Notes under the pieces: model-generated | The model's input: the letters and a program-made list of their open reading frames with translations, nothing else | Database searches by the model: none | Told to the model about the DNA's origin: nothing | In this document: positions 33,330 through 42,808 of the stretch, in pieces | Position numbering within the stretch: the first letter of the stretch is position 1 | Layout of the letters: each line of letters begins with the position of its first letter | DNA from: Sulfurovum riftiae | GTDB taxonomy: Bacteria; Campylobacterota; Campylobacteria; Campylobacterales; Sulfurovaceae | Reading direction: 5' to 3' | Length of the DNA stretch: 64,000 nucleotides | Assembly (NCBI RefSeq): GCF_001595645.1 | Contig: NZ_LNKT01000023.1 | Location: forward strand, 160,641 to 224,640 | Translations under genes and position numbers: made by a program

Positions 33330-33854
33330 ATGAGATATTTATTTTTAGTGCTGGCTGTAGCCAGTGTAATGATGGCGGAAGGATTTACCCTCAAAAGCAG
33401 TGATATCGGTGGACAGTTGAGCAAAATGCAGGTGTTTGATGGATTTGGCTGTAATGGGAAGAATGTTTCACCGCAACTGAGCTGGAGTGGTGCACCCAAA
33501 GGAACCAAAAGCTTTGCAGTTACTGTATTTGACCCTGATGCGCCTACCAGCAGCGGATGGTGGCACTGGATTGTGGTGAATATTCCTGCAGATATACATG
33601 AACTTAAAGCGGGTGTGTCAGGCAAGGCAATGCCCAAAGGGGCGCTTGAAGTGAAAAACGACTACGGAACTATCGGTTTCGGTGGTGCCTGTCCTCCCAA
33701 AGGAGACAAGCCGCACCGATATATCTTTACGGTGCATGCACTCGATGTGGAGAAACTACCTGTCAAAGAAGATACCAATGCACCTATCGTCGGTTTTCAG
33801 ATCAATGCCCATACCATTGCAAAAGCTTCACTCATCTCTCACTTCGGAAGATGA
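33330..33854 (+). CDS. YbhB/YbcL-family PEBP-like protein, exported
   Basis: A 174-residue protein with a short Sec signal (YLFLVLAVASVMMA-EG). The PEBP/Raf-kinase-inhibitor fold is visible in LSWSGAPKGTKSFAVTVFDP, then DAPTSSGWWHWIVVNIPAD, and GACPPKGDKPHRYIFTVHAL. Start ATG 33330 has AAAGGA six bases before; the tandem ATG at 33327 is an alternative. Bacterial members have no settled function. Its stop is 21 bases upstream of the tRNA nucleotidyltransferase gene. Confidence 0.85.
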   Translation: MRYLFLVLAVASVMMAEGFTLKSSDIGGQLSKMQVFDGFGCNGKNVSPQLSWSGAPKGTKSFAVTVFDPDAPTSSGWWHWIVVNIPADIHELKAGVSGKAMPKGALEVKNDYGTIGFGGACPPKGDKPHRYIFTVHALDVEKLPVKEDTNAPIVGFQINAHTIAKASLISHFGR

Positions 33855-33875
33855 GATATTAAAGAATATTAAGTT

Positions 33876-35381
33876 ATGAATCTGCCACCTCTATTGGAAC
33901 AGATTGCCAAAAAGCTGCAACAGGAAAATGCCCGTGCCGTACTGGTAGGCGGTGCTGTACGTGATATGATCATGGGATATGCTGTCAACAAGGACTATGA
34001 TGTTGAAGTCTATGGGCTGGCATCGATCTTGGAGCTTGAAAAGATACTGTCGGCTTTTGGTTCTGTCAATTTGGTAGGCAGAAGTTTCGGTGTACTGAAA
34101 CTCGTACATGAAGAGGAGGAGTATGACTTCTCTTTCCCCAGACTCGAGAAGAAGACAGGCAAAGGGCATCGTGGTTTCGATGTTGTCACAGATGGAAAGA
34201 TGGATTTCGAAGAAGCTTCCAGACGCAGGGACTTTACCATTAATGCCATGGGGTACGACATAGAGAGTGGTACATTTCTGGATCCTTTCAACGGTCGCAG
34301 AGATATGGAACTGAAACAGCTGAGACATATCGATGACAGTTCGTTCGTCGAAGACCCGCTCCGTGTCTACAGGGCTGTACAGTTTTCTGCCAGGTTCGGC
34401 TACGGGCTTGCGGATGAAACGGAAAAACTGTGCCGGGAGATGGTTGAGAGAGGGATGCTTGAAGAACTGCCCAAAGAGCGTGTATACATCGAGATCAAGA
34501 AACTGCTGCTGAAAGCGGACAGGCCCTCCGTAGGTTTTGAGCTGATGCGAAGGCTTGGCATCACGGAACGCTGTTTCCCGGAGCTGCATGCTCTTATTGA
34601 TGTACCGCAGGACCCGGAATGGCATCCGGAAGGGGATGTGTGGGTACATACGATGTTGAGTATTGACGCGATGGAGAGACTCATCAGAGATGAGTCAGCG
34701 TTCAGCATTCAGTATTCAGCGCTCAGAGAAGAGAAACAAAAGTTAAAGCTTTTGTTTGCTGTCCTGTGTCATGACTTTGGAAAACCGTTAACAACGATCA
34801 TAGAGTTGGAGAATGGCGAAGTTATAGCATGGGACCCATCTACATGCTTAGCGCTGAACGCTGAACGCTTCGCACGGATACGTGCGATCTCCCATGAGAA
34901 AGCAGGAGTTGAACCTGCCAGAAGTTTTATATACAGGTTGACGGATGAGCATGACTTCATAGAGAGTATACTGCCTCTGATAGAACATCACCTCAAACCT
35001 TTGCAATTCTACAAACAGGGAGCCAAGGCGTCTGCCATACGGAGACTGGCGACAAAAGTGAACATCGAAGAGCTTGTACTGGTAGCCAAGGCGGATTTTC
35101 TGGGACGTACGACGGAAGAAGCCAAAAGTGCTGTGTTTAAGGCAGGGGAGTGGCTGCTTGAGAAAGCGAAAACGCTGAAGGTGGAGAAGAAACCGCTGGA
35201 GTGCCTTGTTCGGGGGAAGGATCTCATTGCTTTGGGCCTGAAGCCGTCACCTGAGTTCAAAACGATCCTCAATGAGGTGTATGAGTTGCAGATGGAGGGG
35301 ACCCTTGAAACAAAAGAGGAAGCTTTGGCCTATGTGAAAAAAAAATTCTGTGGTGCAGAAACAAAGAGTGATTTATTTTAG
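33876..35381 (+). CDS. tRNA nucleotidyltransferase/poly(A) polymerase with HD region
   Basis: A 501-residue protein. The N-terminal nucleotidyltransferase has LVGGAVRDMI and the metal pair in KDYDVEVYG, then SRRRDFTINAMGYD and the RNA-binding helices. The C-terminal half is an HD domain (VWVHTMLSIDAMERL, LCHDFGKPLTT, ISHEKAGVEPARSF, LIEHHLKPLQF), as in CCA-adding enzymes with a phosphohydrolase module. Two stretches inside the HD region (SAFSIQYSALREE and the LALNAERFARI part) are not family-like and coincide with short DNA repeats at 34696-34870. Length is therefore larger than usual. The reading frame stays intact. Confidence 0.85.
   Translation: MNLPPLLEQIAKKLQQENARAVLVGGAVRDMIMGYAVNKDYDVEVYGLASILELEKILSAFGSVNLVGRSFGVLKLVHEEEEYDFSFPRLEKKTGKGHRGFDVVTDGKMDFEEASRRRDFTINAMGYDIESGTFLDPFNGRRDMELKQLRHIDDSSFVEDPLRVYRAVQFSARFGYGLADETEKLCREMVERGMLEELPKERVYIEIKKLLLKADRPSVGFELMRRLGITERCFPELHALIDVPQDPEWHPEGDVWVHTMLSIDAMERLIRDESAFSIQYSALREEKQKLKLLFAVLCHDFGKPLTTIIELENGEVIAWDPSTCLALNAERFARIRAISHEKAGVEPARSFIYRLTDEHDFIESILPLIEHHLKPLQFYKQGAKASAIRRLATKVNIEELVLVAKADFLGRTTEEAKSAVFKAGEWLLEKAKTLKVEKKPLECLVRGKDLIALGLKPSPEFKTILNEVYELQMEGTLETKEEALAYVKKKFCGAETKSDLF
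34696..34870. repeat. Inverted pair of TTCAGCG-type heptamer arrays inside a coding sequence
   Basis: At 34696-34726 four 7-base units (CAGCGTT, CAGCATT, CAGTATT, CAGCGCT) run in tandem. At 34850-34870 three units of the reverse type (AGCGCTG, AACGCTG, AACGCTT) follow. The two arrays are inverted copies about 125 bases apart, and a shorter array lies after gltB near 24518. Both sit in frame in the HD domain of the tRNA nucleotidyltransferase gene. Confidence 0.7.
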
Positions 35382-35425
35382 TTATAATATATGATATATA
35401 ATCAAAAAGCAGGGACATAAGAGCA

Positions 35426-37444
35426 ATGAAGTGGTATCAGAGTATCAAAGTAAAACTTATCGGTTTCTTTCTTCTTGTGAGTGTCTTTTTTCTTCTCTTC
35501 CTTGTCTTGAGTTTCTCTGTAGTAAAAGAGAGCCTGATAGAGAAAAGTGCTATTGAACAGGCCAGGTTAAATACTTTCCAGATCATCAACAAGATCACAG
35601 AGACACAGATAAGGATGGAAGAGAGTGCTGTTATCATGGCATTTATCACAAGTGACTATTATGCCGACAAGAACTTTGATGCCGACTTCGTACGTGATCT
35701 TTTGAATGCCGTCAATGATGAACATATCGTCAGTGGAGGTATCTGGTTTGAATCCTACACTGTAAATCCAAAGAATGCAGAACAATATCTTTTTTTCAAC
35801 CGTGATGCTTCAAAGAACTTCTATCAGGTCGAAAACTATCTGCAGGACAATCCGCTTGACTATAGACAAATGGAATTCTATGTCTTGGGCAAACAGTTGA
35901 AAAAAGGTGAAACATTCTGGACGAAATCGTATGTCGACCCGGTGACAAGAGTGCGTATGGTCACCATTGTCTCACCCATATACCATGGTGAAAGATTCCT
36001 GGGTGTAGCCAGTCTGGATATTAAAGTAGATCATTATTTTCAAAATGTGAAAACACTGGAGAACAGGTATGTCATGATCGTTGACAGGGCAGGTGGTTTC
36101 ATTGCCAAATCTCCTTTGGTTTGGGAGAAGATCAAAGAAGAGAATATCGGTCAGGTCTCGGATGCAGAACTCAGTGCTTTGATGAAATATATAGTGAGCA
36201 ATCTGAATACACATAAAAACAAAGTAGATACAAATAACAGCAGGGTAAAAACACTGGTGAGCCAAAGTCCTGAACTTACGATAGAAGATGCGAGAAGAGT
36301 GGTGTATATTATGGAGAATGAAAAGAAAGACCTTCATACCAATGTGCTGTTCATCGAAAAAGATCCCTTTTTGAAAGAGAGCAGTGTACTTGCCATTTCC
36401 CATTTTCACGATACCGACTGGAATGTGATCGTGGGTATGTCGGAGGAACAACTGTTGTCCGGTCTGAACCATCTTTCCCAAACGATTATTTTCATTACGA
36501 TCATCATGACGCTTTTGGCAACGATCATAGGCTATTTTCTTCTCAGGAGATACTTTGTACGTCCTCTTGAATCTGTGAATGCACAACTGAAAGACAATAT
36601 ACAGGAAGATGGGCATTACCGTTTCCTGAAGTGTGATGACAAAGGAGAGATCGGACAGCTTGTCTATAACCTCAATTCAAGGACACTGGCACTTGAAGAT
36701 GCCCAAAGGCGTGAACGAGAAGAGATACAGAAGCGCCTGACCAATGAAAAACTCCTGATACAGCAGTCAAAGATGGCTGCCATGGGCGAGATGATGGATG
36801 CCGTGGCACATCAGTGGAAGCAGCCATTGAATGCACTGAGTATGTACAGCGAGATCATCAGGAGCGATTTTGAAGAGGGGATCGTTGACCAGAAGTATGT
36901 GGACGAGTTCAGAGAGAACATGCAGATACAGATAGGCCATATGGTCGATACGCTTGATGAGTTCCGAAGTTTCTTCCGCCCCAATAAAGAGAATGAGGAT
37001 TTTACTGTGTCCGAGGTCATTGACTCTGTGATGTTCCTGACCAAAGACGAGTTCATGAAGAACCGTATCGTGATCAATGTGGAGAAGGAGAGTGAGATAA
37101 AACTGCATGGTTCGAAGAATGAGTTCAAACATTTGATCCTCAACATCATCAACAATGCCAAAGATGCCTTCAACGACAACAATATCGAGGAGAAACGCAT
37201 GATCACGATACGACTGCTCGATGGTAAAGCAGGCAGAAAGATCGAGATAGAGGACAATGCCGGAGGTATTCCCGAAGAGGTCATCCCTGATATCTTCAAA
37301 GCCAACGTCACGACCAAAGAAGAGGGCAAAGGGACAGGTATCGGCCTCTATATGAGTACACAGATCGTAGAGAAGTACGGTGCGGTACTGACCGTAGAAA
37401 ACCGTAATGAGGGTGCCTGTTTTACCATTTTATTTGAGGAATAG
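35426..37444 (+). CDS. Membrane sensor histidine kinase with dCache domain
   Basis: A 672-residue kinase. A first membrane segment (LIGFFLLVSVFFLLFLVLS) and a second near residues 353-372 (IIFITIIMTLLATIIGYFLL) enclose a large periplasmic dCache-type sensor. A HAMP linker follows. The phospho-acceptor is His462 in AVAHQWKQPLNAL, and the HATPase has NNAKDAFND (N box), IEIEDNAGGIPEE and GTGIGLYMS. HQWKQPLN is a common H-box in Campylobacterota hybrid pathways. No response regulator lies next to it. The ligand cannot be guessed. Confidence 0.9.
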   Translation: MKWYQSIKVKLIGFFLLVSVFFLLFLVLSFSVVKESLIEKSAIEQARLNTFQIINKITETQIRMEESAVIMAFITSDYYADKNFDADFVRDLLNAVNDEHIVSGGIWFESYTVNPKNAEQYLFFNRDASKNFYQVENYLQDNPLDYRQMEFYVLGKQLKKGETFWTKSYVDPVTRVRMVTIVSPIYHGERFLGVASLDIKVDHYFQNVKTLENRYVMIVDRAGGFIAKSPLVWEKIKEENIGQVSDAELSALMKYIVSNLNTHKNKVDTNNSRVKTLVSQSPELTIEDARRVVYIMENEKKDLHTNVLFIEKDPFLKESSVLAISHFHDTDWNVIVGMSEEQLLSGLNHLSQTIIFITIIMTLLATIIGYFLLRRYFVRPLESVNAQLKDNIQEDGHYRFLKCDDKGEIGQLVYNLNSRTLALEDAQRREREEIQKRLTNEKLLIQQSKMAAMGEMMDAVAHQWKQPLNALSMYSEIIRSDFEEGIVDQKYVDEFRENMQIQIGHMVDTLDEFRSFFRPNKENEDFTVSEVIDSVMFLTKDEFMKNRIVINVEKESEIKLHGSKNEFKHLILNIINNAKDAFNDNNIEEKRMITIRLLDGKAGRKIEIEDNAGGIPEEVIPDIFKANVTTKEEGKGTGIGLYMSTQIVEKYGAVLTVENRNEGACFTILFEE

Positions 37445-37506
37445 GCATATGTTTTTCATTTACCATTTGGATATATAATGGGTAATCACAGCACAAAGGA
37501 ATTGAA

Positions 37507-37848
37507 ATGGGAGATGCAAAAGAAAAACTGAATGAGGTCAAAGCATTGATCGAACGCCTGCAGAAAGAGATGCCCCAACAGACGGCGGCTTTCAACCAGT
37601 TCATGATGAGCGTCGAGAAACCAGGTGCGCTGGATACGAAAACCAAAGAGTTGATCAATGTTGCACTCTCCATCGCCACACAGTGCGAATGGTGTATCAC
37701 GCTGCATGTCAAAGGAGCGCTGACGAACGGTGCAAGCCGGGAAGAGGTGATGGATGCGGCGATGCAGGCGGTCCTGATGCATGGCGGACCGGCACTGCTC
37801 TATCTGATACCCGTCGAAGAGGCCCTGGACGCATTCAGTGAAACATAG
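37507..37848 (+). CDS. AhpD-like carboxymuconolactone decarboxylase-family protein
   Basis: A 113-residue protein of the CMD/AhpD helical fold with the redox motif Cys-Glu-Trp-Cys-x3-His in TQCEWCITLHVKGAL. CXXC-x3-H is the active site of AhpD-type peroxidase adaptors. The N-terminal helix is longer than the core domain. It is a single-gene unit, convergent with lipA at a one-base distance. Partner and substrate unknown. Confidence 0.82.
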   Translation: MGDAKEKLNEVKALIERLQKEMPQQTAAFNQFMMSVEKPGALDTKTKELINVALSIATQCEWCITLHVKGALTNGASREEVMDAAMQAVLMHGGPALLYLIPVEEALDAFSET

Positions 37849-37849
37849 G

Positions 37850-38710
37850 TCAGGACTTTAGATACTCATCTGCCATATAGCTGCTGCGGGTATAGGGTGA
37901 ACTCTTGATGAAGTGGAAACCCATGGCCATGCCCACATCATAGAAATGGTCGAAGCGTTCGGGCGGGACGAATTCGACCACTTCCGTATGCTCCTGAGAC
38001 GGTGAGAGATACTGCCCTATACTCAACAGTCTGCATTCGTGGTCCAAAAGGTCCTGCATCAAAGCGGTCACCTCCTCCTCTTTTTCTCCCAGTCCAAGCA
38101 TGATCCCGCTTTTGGTCTTGACCTGTGGGTTCAGTTCTGCAAGCTTTTTCAGCACACGGAGTGAACGCTCATATTTCGCCCCTTTGCGGATATGATAAAG
38201 GCGTGGTACCGTTTCAAGATTGTGTCCGACGATCTCGGCACCGCTGCGGGCAATGATACGAAGGGCATCTTCGTCCTCCTGCATATCGGGTATCAGCAGT
38301 TCCACGACGATCGTTCTGTCATATGCTTTGATGGCCTGGACAACCTTGGCAAAATGTGCCGCACCGCCGTCTGGAAGATCGTCACGGGTGGGACTGGTAA
38401 TGACCACATGTCGCAGTCCCATCGCGGCAACGGACTCGGTCACATGTGCCGGTTCATCCGGGTCCGGAGACAGGGGAGTCTCCTTGGAAACGTTGCAGAA
38501 GGTACAGCGGCGGGTACACTGGTTCCCCAGTATTAAGAATGTTGCCTGCTTCCGGGAGAAACACTCCCCGATGTTGGGACACATTGCCTCCTGACAGACC
38601 GTATGGAGTTTCCCTTTGGCGATGATAGCTTCGACTTCACGCAGGCTGCTGAGCGTGATCTTCTTTCTGAGCCATTCAGGTTTGCTGTAGTGTATTTTTT
38701 GCGTGGACAT
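37850..38710 (-). CDS. lipA: Lipoyl synthase
   Basis: A 286-residue radical SAM enzyme that inserts two sulfur atoms into protein-bound octanoyl groups. The auxiliary cluster cysteines are in CQEAMCPNIGEC, and the radical SAM cluster in CTRRCTFC. ATG 38710 has AGGAGG six bases upstream; a longer in-frame extension to 38755 lacks a good ribosome site. The gene overlaps the end of the LipM-like gene by 35 bases, so the pair is coupled. Both supply the lipoyl cofactor for the divergent E2 gene at 41321. Confidence 0.95.
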   Translation of the reverse strand: MSTQKIHYSKPEWLRKKITLSSLREVEAIIAKGKLHTVCQEAMCPNIGECFSRKQATFLILGNQCTRRCTFCNVSKETPLSPDPDEPAHVTESVAAMGLRHVVITSPTRDDLPDGGAAHFAKVVQAIKAYDRTIVVELLIPDMQEDEDALRIIARSGAEIVGHNLETVPRLYHIRKGAKYERSLRVLKKLAELNPQVKTKSGIMLGLGEKEEEVTALMQDLLDHECRLLSIGQYLSPSQEHTEVVEFVPPERFDHFYDVGMAMGFHFIKSSPYTRSSYMADEYLKS

Positions 38711-39485
38711 TCCATGCCTCCTGGCTGTATTTTTCCTTGAAGAGTCTCTCTGCAAGCATCAGTTCTTCTGCGCTTAAAGAGCCGGTTTGGACTATTGTGC
38801 CCAATGTTTCGTTAAAGGCCTTCTGTATCTCCAGGGAAAGTCTTTCTTCTGTCATATCAATCTGCAGTGTATCAAGTGTGTTTGTCAGGGAAAGACCTGA
38901 ATCCTCCGAAAAAAGTGCCTCAAAGCGTTCTTTGTCAAGCCTCAGGGGGATACTGCCGTGCTGAAGTAGTGCCTGTCGCGTATGACGCTGGGCATTCCCG
39001 CCGATCTTTCTGCCCCCGATGATGATATCATAGGCTTCCGTTCCGGCAAGACAGATGGGGCTTTTGGTCTCGGGAATTTGCAGGTCATATGCAAAACCGG
39101 CATCGAGTCCGAGATCCCGGTAGAGCTTTATCAGAAAACCGCATAGGTATCGGTAGCTGTTCCTGACCCCTTTCTTCTGTACGAAAGAACGTGGAACGAT
39201 GAGCGAATAGGAGATGTCACCGCCATGTACAAGGATGCCTCCGCCGGTGATACGCCGGACATAGGCTACACCTGAGCTTTGTGTTTTCTGGAGCTGCAGG
39301 GTCTCTTGGAAGTGCGAGAAACGGCCCAGGCTGAGCGAAGGCTCTTCCCAACGATAAAGACGAAGGATGGGCAGGTCATTTTCCTTGTAGGCAGAGAGCA
39401 GTGCTTCGTCCACGGCCATATTCCATTGTGCCGAAGCTGTTCCGCTGTCGATGAATCTCCAGGTATGCATGTCCATTCTTTTCAT
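38676..39485 (-). CDS. LipM-like octanoyltransferase/lipoate ligase-family protein
   Basis: A 269-residue member of the LplA/LipB/LipM fold. Conserved elements are RRITGGGILVHGGDISYSLI, GRKIGGNAQRHTRQALLQHG with the catalytic Lys, and a Cys in SPICLAG at the position of the LipM nucleophile. A nucleophilic Cys suggests octanoyl transfer from acyl carrier protein rather than ATP-dependent lipoate ligation. Immediately downstream is lipA, which would finish lipoate. The family cannot be split with certainty by eye. Confidence 0.75.
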   Translation of the reverse strand: MKRMDMHTWRFIDSGTASAQWNMAVDEALLSAYKENDLPILRLYRWEEPSLSLGRFSHFQETLQLQKTQSSGVAYVRRITGGGILVHGGDISYSLIVPRSFVQKKGVRNSYRYLCGFLIKLYRDLGLDAGFAYDLQIPETKSPICLAGTEAYDIIIGGRKIGGNAQRHTRQALLQHGSIPLRLDKERFEALFSEDSGLSLTNTLDTLQIDMTEERLSLEIQKAFNETLGTIVQTGSLSAEELMLAERLFKEKYSQEAWNVHAKNTLQQT

Positions 39486-39498
39486 TTCTCTTGATGTA

Positions 39499-39517
39499 GG
39501 TTAATTCTCCCTTAACC
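39499..39517. promoter_or_regulatory. Inverted repeat in the divergent lipoate/dehydrogenase promoter gap
   Basis: GGTTAA and TTAACC are 7 bases apart in the 74-base gap between the LipM-like gene (minus) and the acyl-CoA synthetase gene (plus). A TATACT near 39528-39533 may be a -10 for the plus strand. A binding site for a shared regulator is plausible. Confidence 0.35.
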
Positions 39518-39559
39518 ATTTTGGATTATACTATAAATAATGAACGTAAAGGAGTATGT

Positions 39560-41311
39560 ATGGAGGAGAGACGGATCAGAAAAAATCCTGCCGAGTTTTC
39601 GGTACAGCCCAATATGACAGATTATGAAGTGACCTACGGAAGTTTCTCATGGGAAAGTGTGGCTGAAAAGTTTGAAGGGCTGCCTTCCGGCGGACTGAAC
39701 ATCGCCCATGAAGCGATCGACCGCCATGCGAACGGACCTCTTGCAGATAAATTGGCACTGATATGGCTGGGAGAGAAGGGAGAGAAACGTACCTTTACCT
39801 TTAAAGAGATGAAGCAGGAGAGTGCGAAGTTCGCCAATGTCCTCAAAACGCTCGGTTTTGAAAAAGGCGAACGTGTCTATACGCTTTCTACACGCCTTCC
39901 CGAACTCTACATCGGGGCTATGGGGATCCTGAAGAACGGTTCGGTGATGTGCCCGCTCTTCTCACAGTTTGGACCCGAACCGATATTGCAGCGTATGCAG
40001 CGCGGTGATGCCCGTGGACTGCTGACGACACAGCGCCTCTATGAGAAGAAGATCGCACCCCAGATGGAGGCGCTTCCGGACCTGCGTTATGTCCTTCTGA
40101 TCGATGCGCAGGAGGATGTGAATGAAAAAGTCCTCTCTCTGCCGCGATTGATGGAAAAGGCTTCGGATCAGTTTGAGATCGTACATACGGACCCTGAAGA
40201 TATGTCGCTGCTGCACTTTACCAGCGGAACGACCGGGATGCCCAAAGGGGTGATCCATGTCCACAAGGCGATGTACACCCACTGGTCGACCGGAGTCTAT
40301 GTACTTGATCTTCACCCTGAGGATATCTACTGGTGTACGGCCGATCCGGGCTGGGTGACGGGGACCTCCTATGGTATCATCGCGCCATGGCTGCACGGGG
40401 TGACCAATGTGGTGGATGAAGCGGAGTTCGATGCGGAGAGATGGTACGGTATTCTAGAGGAGTACAGGGTGTCGGTATGGTATACCGCACCCACGGCGAT
40501 AAGACGCCTGATGAGGCTGGATATCGATCCGCTTGAGCGCTATGATCTTTCGCATCTGCGTCTGGTGCAGAGTGTGGGTGAACCGCTCAATCCCGAAGCG
40601 GTCATCTGGGGTGTGGAGAAGCTGAAGATGCCTATCCATGACAACTGGTGGCAGACCGAGACAGGGGGGATTATGATCGCCAACTATCTCTGCCAGGATG
40701 TCAAGCCGGGTTCCATGGGACGGCCGCTTCCGGGGATCACGGCCGCGATCGTGCGGCAGAACGAGGACGGTACCGTTACCGAGATCACAGAGCCGGGGAA
40801 AGACGGCGATCTGGCACTGAAGCCGGGCTGGCCGTCGATGTTCCGGGGCTATCTGCACAATGAAGAGAAGTACAGAAAAAGTTTTGCGGACGGATGGTAT
40901 ATCTCGGGTGACCTTGCCTACAAAGATGAAGAGGGGTACTTCTGGTTCGTCGGTCGGGCAGATGATATCATCAAGACCTCCGGGCATATGGTCGGACCGT
41001 TCGAAGTGGAGAGTGCGCTGATGGAACATCCGGCCGTGGCCGAGGTGGGGGTCATCGGTAAACCCGATCCGTTAATAGGGCAGATCGTCAAAGCTTTTGT
41101 TTCACTCAAAAGCGGTGTCGAGCCGAGTGACAAGCTCAAGCGTGAACTTATCGGGTTCGGGCGTAAGAAACTGGGCGCTGCCGTAGCACCCAAAGAGATC
41201 GAGTTCCAGGAGAATCTTCCGAAGACGCGCAGCGGGAAGATCATGCGGCGTCTGCTGAAGGCCAGAGAACTGGGACTGCCTGAGGGTGATACCTCTACAC
41301 TGGAAAAGTAA
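39560..41311 (+). CDS. AMP-forming acyl/acetyl-CoA synthetase
   Basis: A 583-residue adenylating enzyme that joins a carboxylic acid to CoA using ATP. Signature segments are [20 protein letters not shown] (A3), WWQTETGG (A5), [20 protein letters not shown] (A7-A8) and [16 protein letters not shown] with the catalytic Lys (A10). ATG 39560 follows AAAGGAG; an open extension from 39521 has no ribosome site. Best matched to acetyl-CoA synthetases. The E2 gene begins 9 bases downstream, so the ligase and the dehydrogenase complex are cotranscribed. Confidence 0.87.
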   Translation: MEERRIRKNPAEFSVQPNMTDYEVTYGSFSWESVAEKFEGLPSGGLNIAHEAIDRHANGPLADKLALIWLGEKGEKRTFTFKEMKQESAKFANVLKTLGFEKGERVYTLSTRLPELYIGAMGILKNGSVMCPLFSQFGPEPILQRMQRGDARGLLTTQRLYEKKIAPQMEALPDLRYVLLIDAQEDVNEKVLSLPRLMEKASDQFEIVHTDPEDMSLLHFTSGTTGMPKGVIHVHKAMYTHWSTGVYVLDLHPEDIYWCTADPGWVTGTSYGIIAPWLHGVTNVVDEAEFDAERWYGILEEYRVSVWYTAPTAIRRLMRLDIDPLERYDLSHLRLVQSVGEPLNPEAVIWGVEKLKMPIHDNWWQTETGGIMIANYLCQDVKPGSMGRPLPGITAAIVRQNEDGTVTEITEPGKDGDLALKPGWPSMFRGYLHNEEKYRKSFADGWYISGDLAYKDEEGYFWFVGRADDIIKTSGHMVGPFEVESALMEHPAVAEVGVIGKPDPLIGQIVKAFVSLKSGVEPSDKLKRELIGFGRKKLGAAVAPKEIEFQENLPKTRSGKIMRRLLKARELGLPEGDTSTLEK

Positions 41312-41320
41312 GGAGCCAAA

Positions 41321-42538
41321 ATGAGTCTTTTCAAAATGCCGAGTCTGGGTGCCGATATGGAGTCGGGTACCCTGATGGAGTGGAAGGTCAAAGAGGGTGA
41401 CCGGGTCAAAAAAGGCCAGGTGATCGCAGAGGTGGAGTCCAATAAGGGGGTCATCGATGTCGAGATCTTCGAGGACGGCGTGGTAGACAAACTGTTGGTG
41501 GAACCGGGGACGACCTGTGCCGTGGGGACACCTATCGCCTCCATCCGGGGGGAGAATGAAACAGCGGAAGCTTCGGCAGCAGAAGAAGTGCCGACAGAAA
41601 AGAGTGAAGCGCCGAAAGCGGAAGAGAAACCTGTAAAAGCTTCCGAAGAGAAAGAGGAAGCGGCAAAAGTGCAGGAGAGTGCGAAGGAAGAGATGCCGGA
41701 AGTTTCGGCAGGATCGTCTGAACATGAGGTAAGGGTCTCTCCGGCCGCACGCAAAAGAGCCAAAGAGCTCGGTGTCGATCTTGAGGCACTTGCCGCAAAA
41801 ATAGAAGGCAAGATCGGTACGGCTGAAGTTGAAGCCGCAGCCGCAACGGTAGAAAAGAAGAAACGGGGCGGTTCCGACAGTATGCGCAAAGCTATCGCAG
41901 CGGCGATGAGCCGTTCGAATGCGGAGATCCCCCACTACTACCTTTCGACATCGATCAACATGACACCGGCACTGGAGTGGCTGGCTGAGCAGAATGAGAA
42001 ACGGAGCATCAAGGAGCGTATCCTTCCGGCAGCCTTGACGATCCGTGCGGTGGTCAAGGCATTGCAGGCCGTACCGGAACTTAACGGCTTCTGGCAGGAT
42101 GATGCATTGCAGATGAGCGGAACGATCAGTCCGGGTGTGGCGATCGCCAAGCGGGAAGGCGGGCTGGTCACACCGGCACTGCTCAATGCACAGGAGATGG
42201 ACCTTGATGGGACGATGAAAGCGTTCCATGACCTGATCACACGTACAAGGTCGGGTAAACTCCGCAGTTCGGAGATCACGCAGCAGACGATCGTTATCAC
42301 CAACCTCGGTGATCTGGGTGTGGAAGAGGTCTTCGGTGTGATCTACCCACCGCAGGTCGCGCTTGTAGGACTGGGGCGTATTGTCGATGCACCGTGGGTC
42401 GTGGGCGATGCTCTGGCGGTACGCAAGGTCATGCGGGCAACGCTGGCGGGTGATCACCGTGCTACAGACGGCCGCACCGGCGCGCTTTTTCTGAACAAAC
42501 TGGATGCACTTTTACAAAATCCTGAGGAGTTACTATGA
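41321..42538 (+). CDS. 2-oxoacid dehydrogenase E2 (dihydrolipoamide acyltransferase)
   Basis: A 405-residue E2 subunit. The lipoyl domain (1-78) has the lipoyl-Lys42 in [10 protein letters not shown], slightly different from the usual TDKA. A linker rich in Ala, Glu and Pro (79-135) follows, then the peripheral subunit binding domain ([20 protein letters not shown], about 137-172), and the catalytic core with DHRATDG, where His379 and Asp383 are the active-site pair. It passes acyl groups from E1 to CoA. No E3 gene is in the window. It overlaps the acyl carrier protein gene by 4 bases. Confidence 0.9.
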   Translation: MSLFKMPSLGADMESGTLMEWKVKEGDRVKKGQVIAEVESNKGVIDVEIFEDGVVDKLLVEPGTTCAVGTPIASIRGENETAEASAAEEVPTEKSEAPKAEEKPVKASEEKEEAAKVQESAKEEMPEVSAGSSEHEVRVSPAARKRAKELGVDLEALAAKIEGKIGTAEVEAAAATVEKKKRGGSDSMRKAIAAAMSRSNAEIPHYYLSTSINMTPALEWLAEQNEKRSIKERILPAALTIRAVVKALQAVPELNGFWQDDALQMSGTISPGVAIAKREGGLVTPALLNAQEMDLDGTMKAFHDLITRTRSGKLRSSEITQQTIVITNLGDLGVEEVFGVIYPPQVALVGLGRIVDAPWVVGDALAVRKVMRATLAGDHRATDGRTGALFLNKLDALLQNPEELL

Positions 42539-42783
42539 CAAAAGAAGAGATAAAAGAGAAGATCATCGAGCAGATCTATGAGATCGCACCGGAGCATGAG
42601 GGGGAAGAGATACCCGAGAACGAGAATATACAGCGTTCGCTGGAGATAGACTCCTTCGATTTTCTGAATCTTCTGACCGCACTGAACGAGGAACTGGGTG
42701 TGGAAGTACCCGAATCCGATTATGGAGAAGTGGATACACTGGAACATATGGCGGACTATTTTGCCGCACATATGGGGCAGTGA
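42535..42783 (+). CDS. Acyl carrier protein embedded in a dehydrogenase operon
   Basis: An 82-residue four-helix acyl carrier protein. The 4'-phosphopantetheine site is Ser40 in LEIDSFDFLNLLTAL (usual motif D-S-L; here D-S-F). The start overlaps the end of the E2 gene by ATGA, which ties its expression to the complex. Fatty-acid-synthesis ACP usually lies near fabF; here it sits between E2 and E1-alpha. It may carry the octanoyl group for LipM or an acyl intermediate of the dehydrogenase; both ideas are inference. Confidence 0.85.
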   Translation: MTKEEIKEKIIEQIYEIAPEHEGEEIPENENIQRSLEIDSFDFLNLLTALNEELGVEVPESDYGEVDTLEHMADYFAAHMGQ

Positions 42784-42808
42784 TGTTTGAAGCAACGGAG
42801 ATGAAAAG

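Noticed and set aside
34696..34870. CRISPR array
   Set aside because: Units are 7 bases without spacers, lie in a coding gene, and no cas genes are present.
41102..42457. A 451-codon open frame on the minus strand opposite the E2 gene
   Set aside because: It mirrors the E2 coding frame, has Cys/His/Arg-rich composition and no motif, and overlaps genes with clear family matches.
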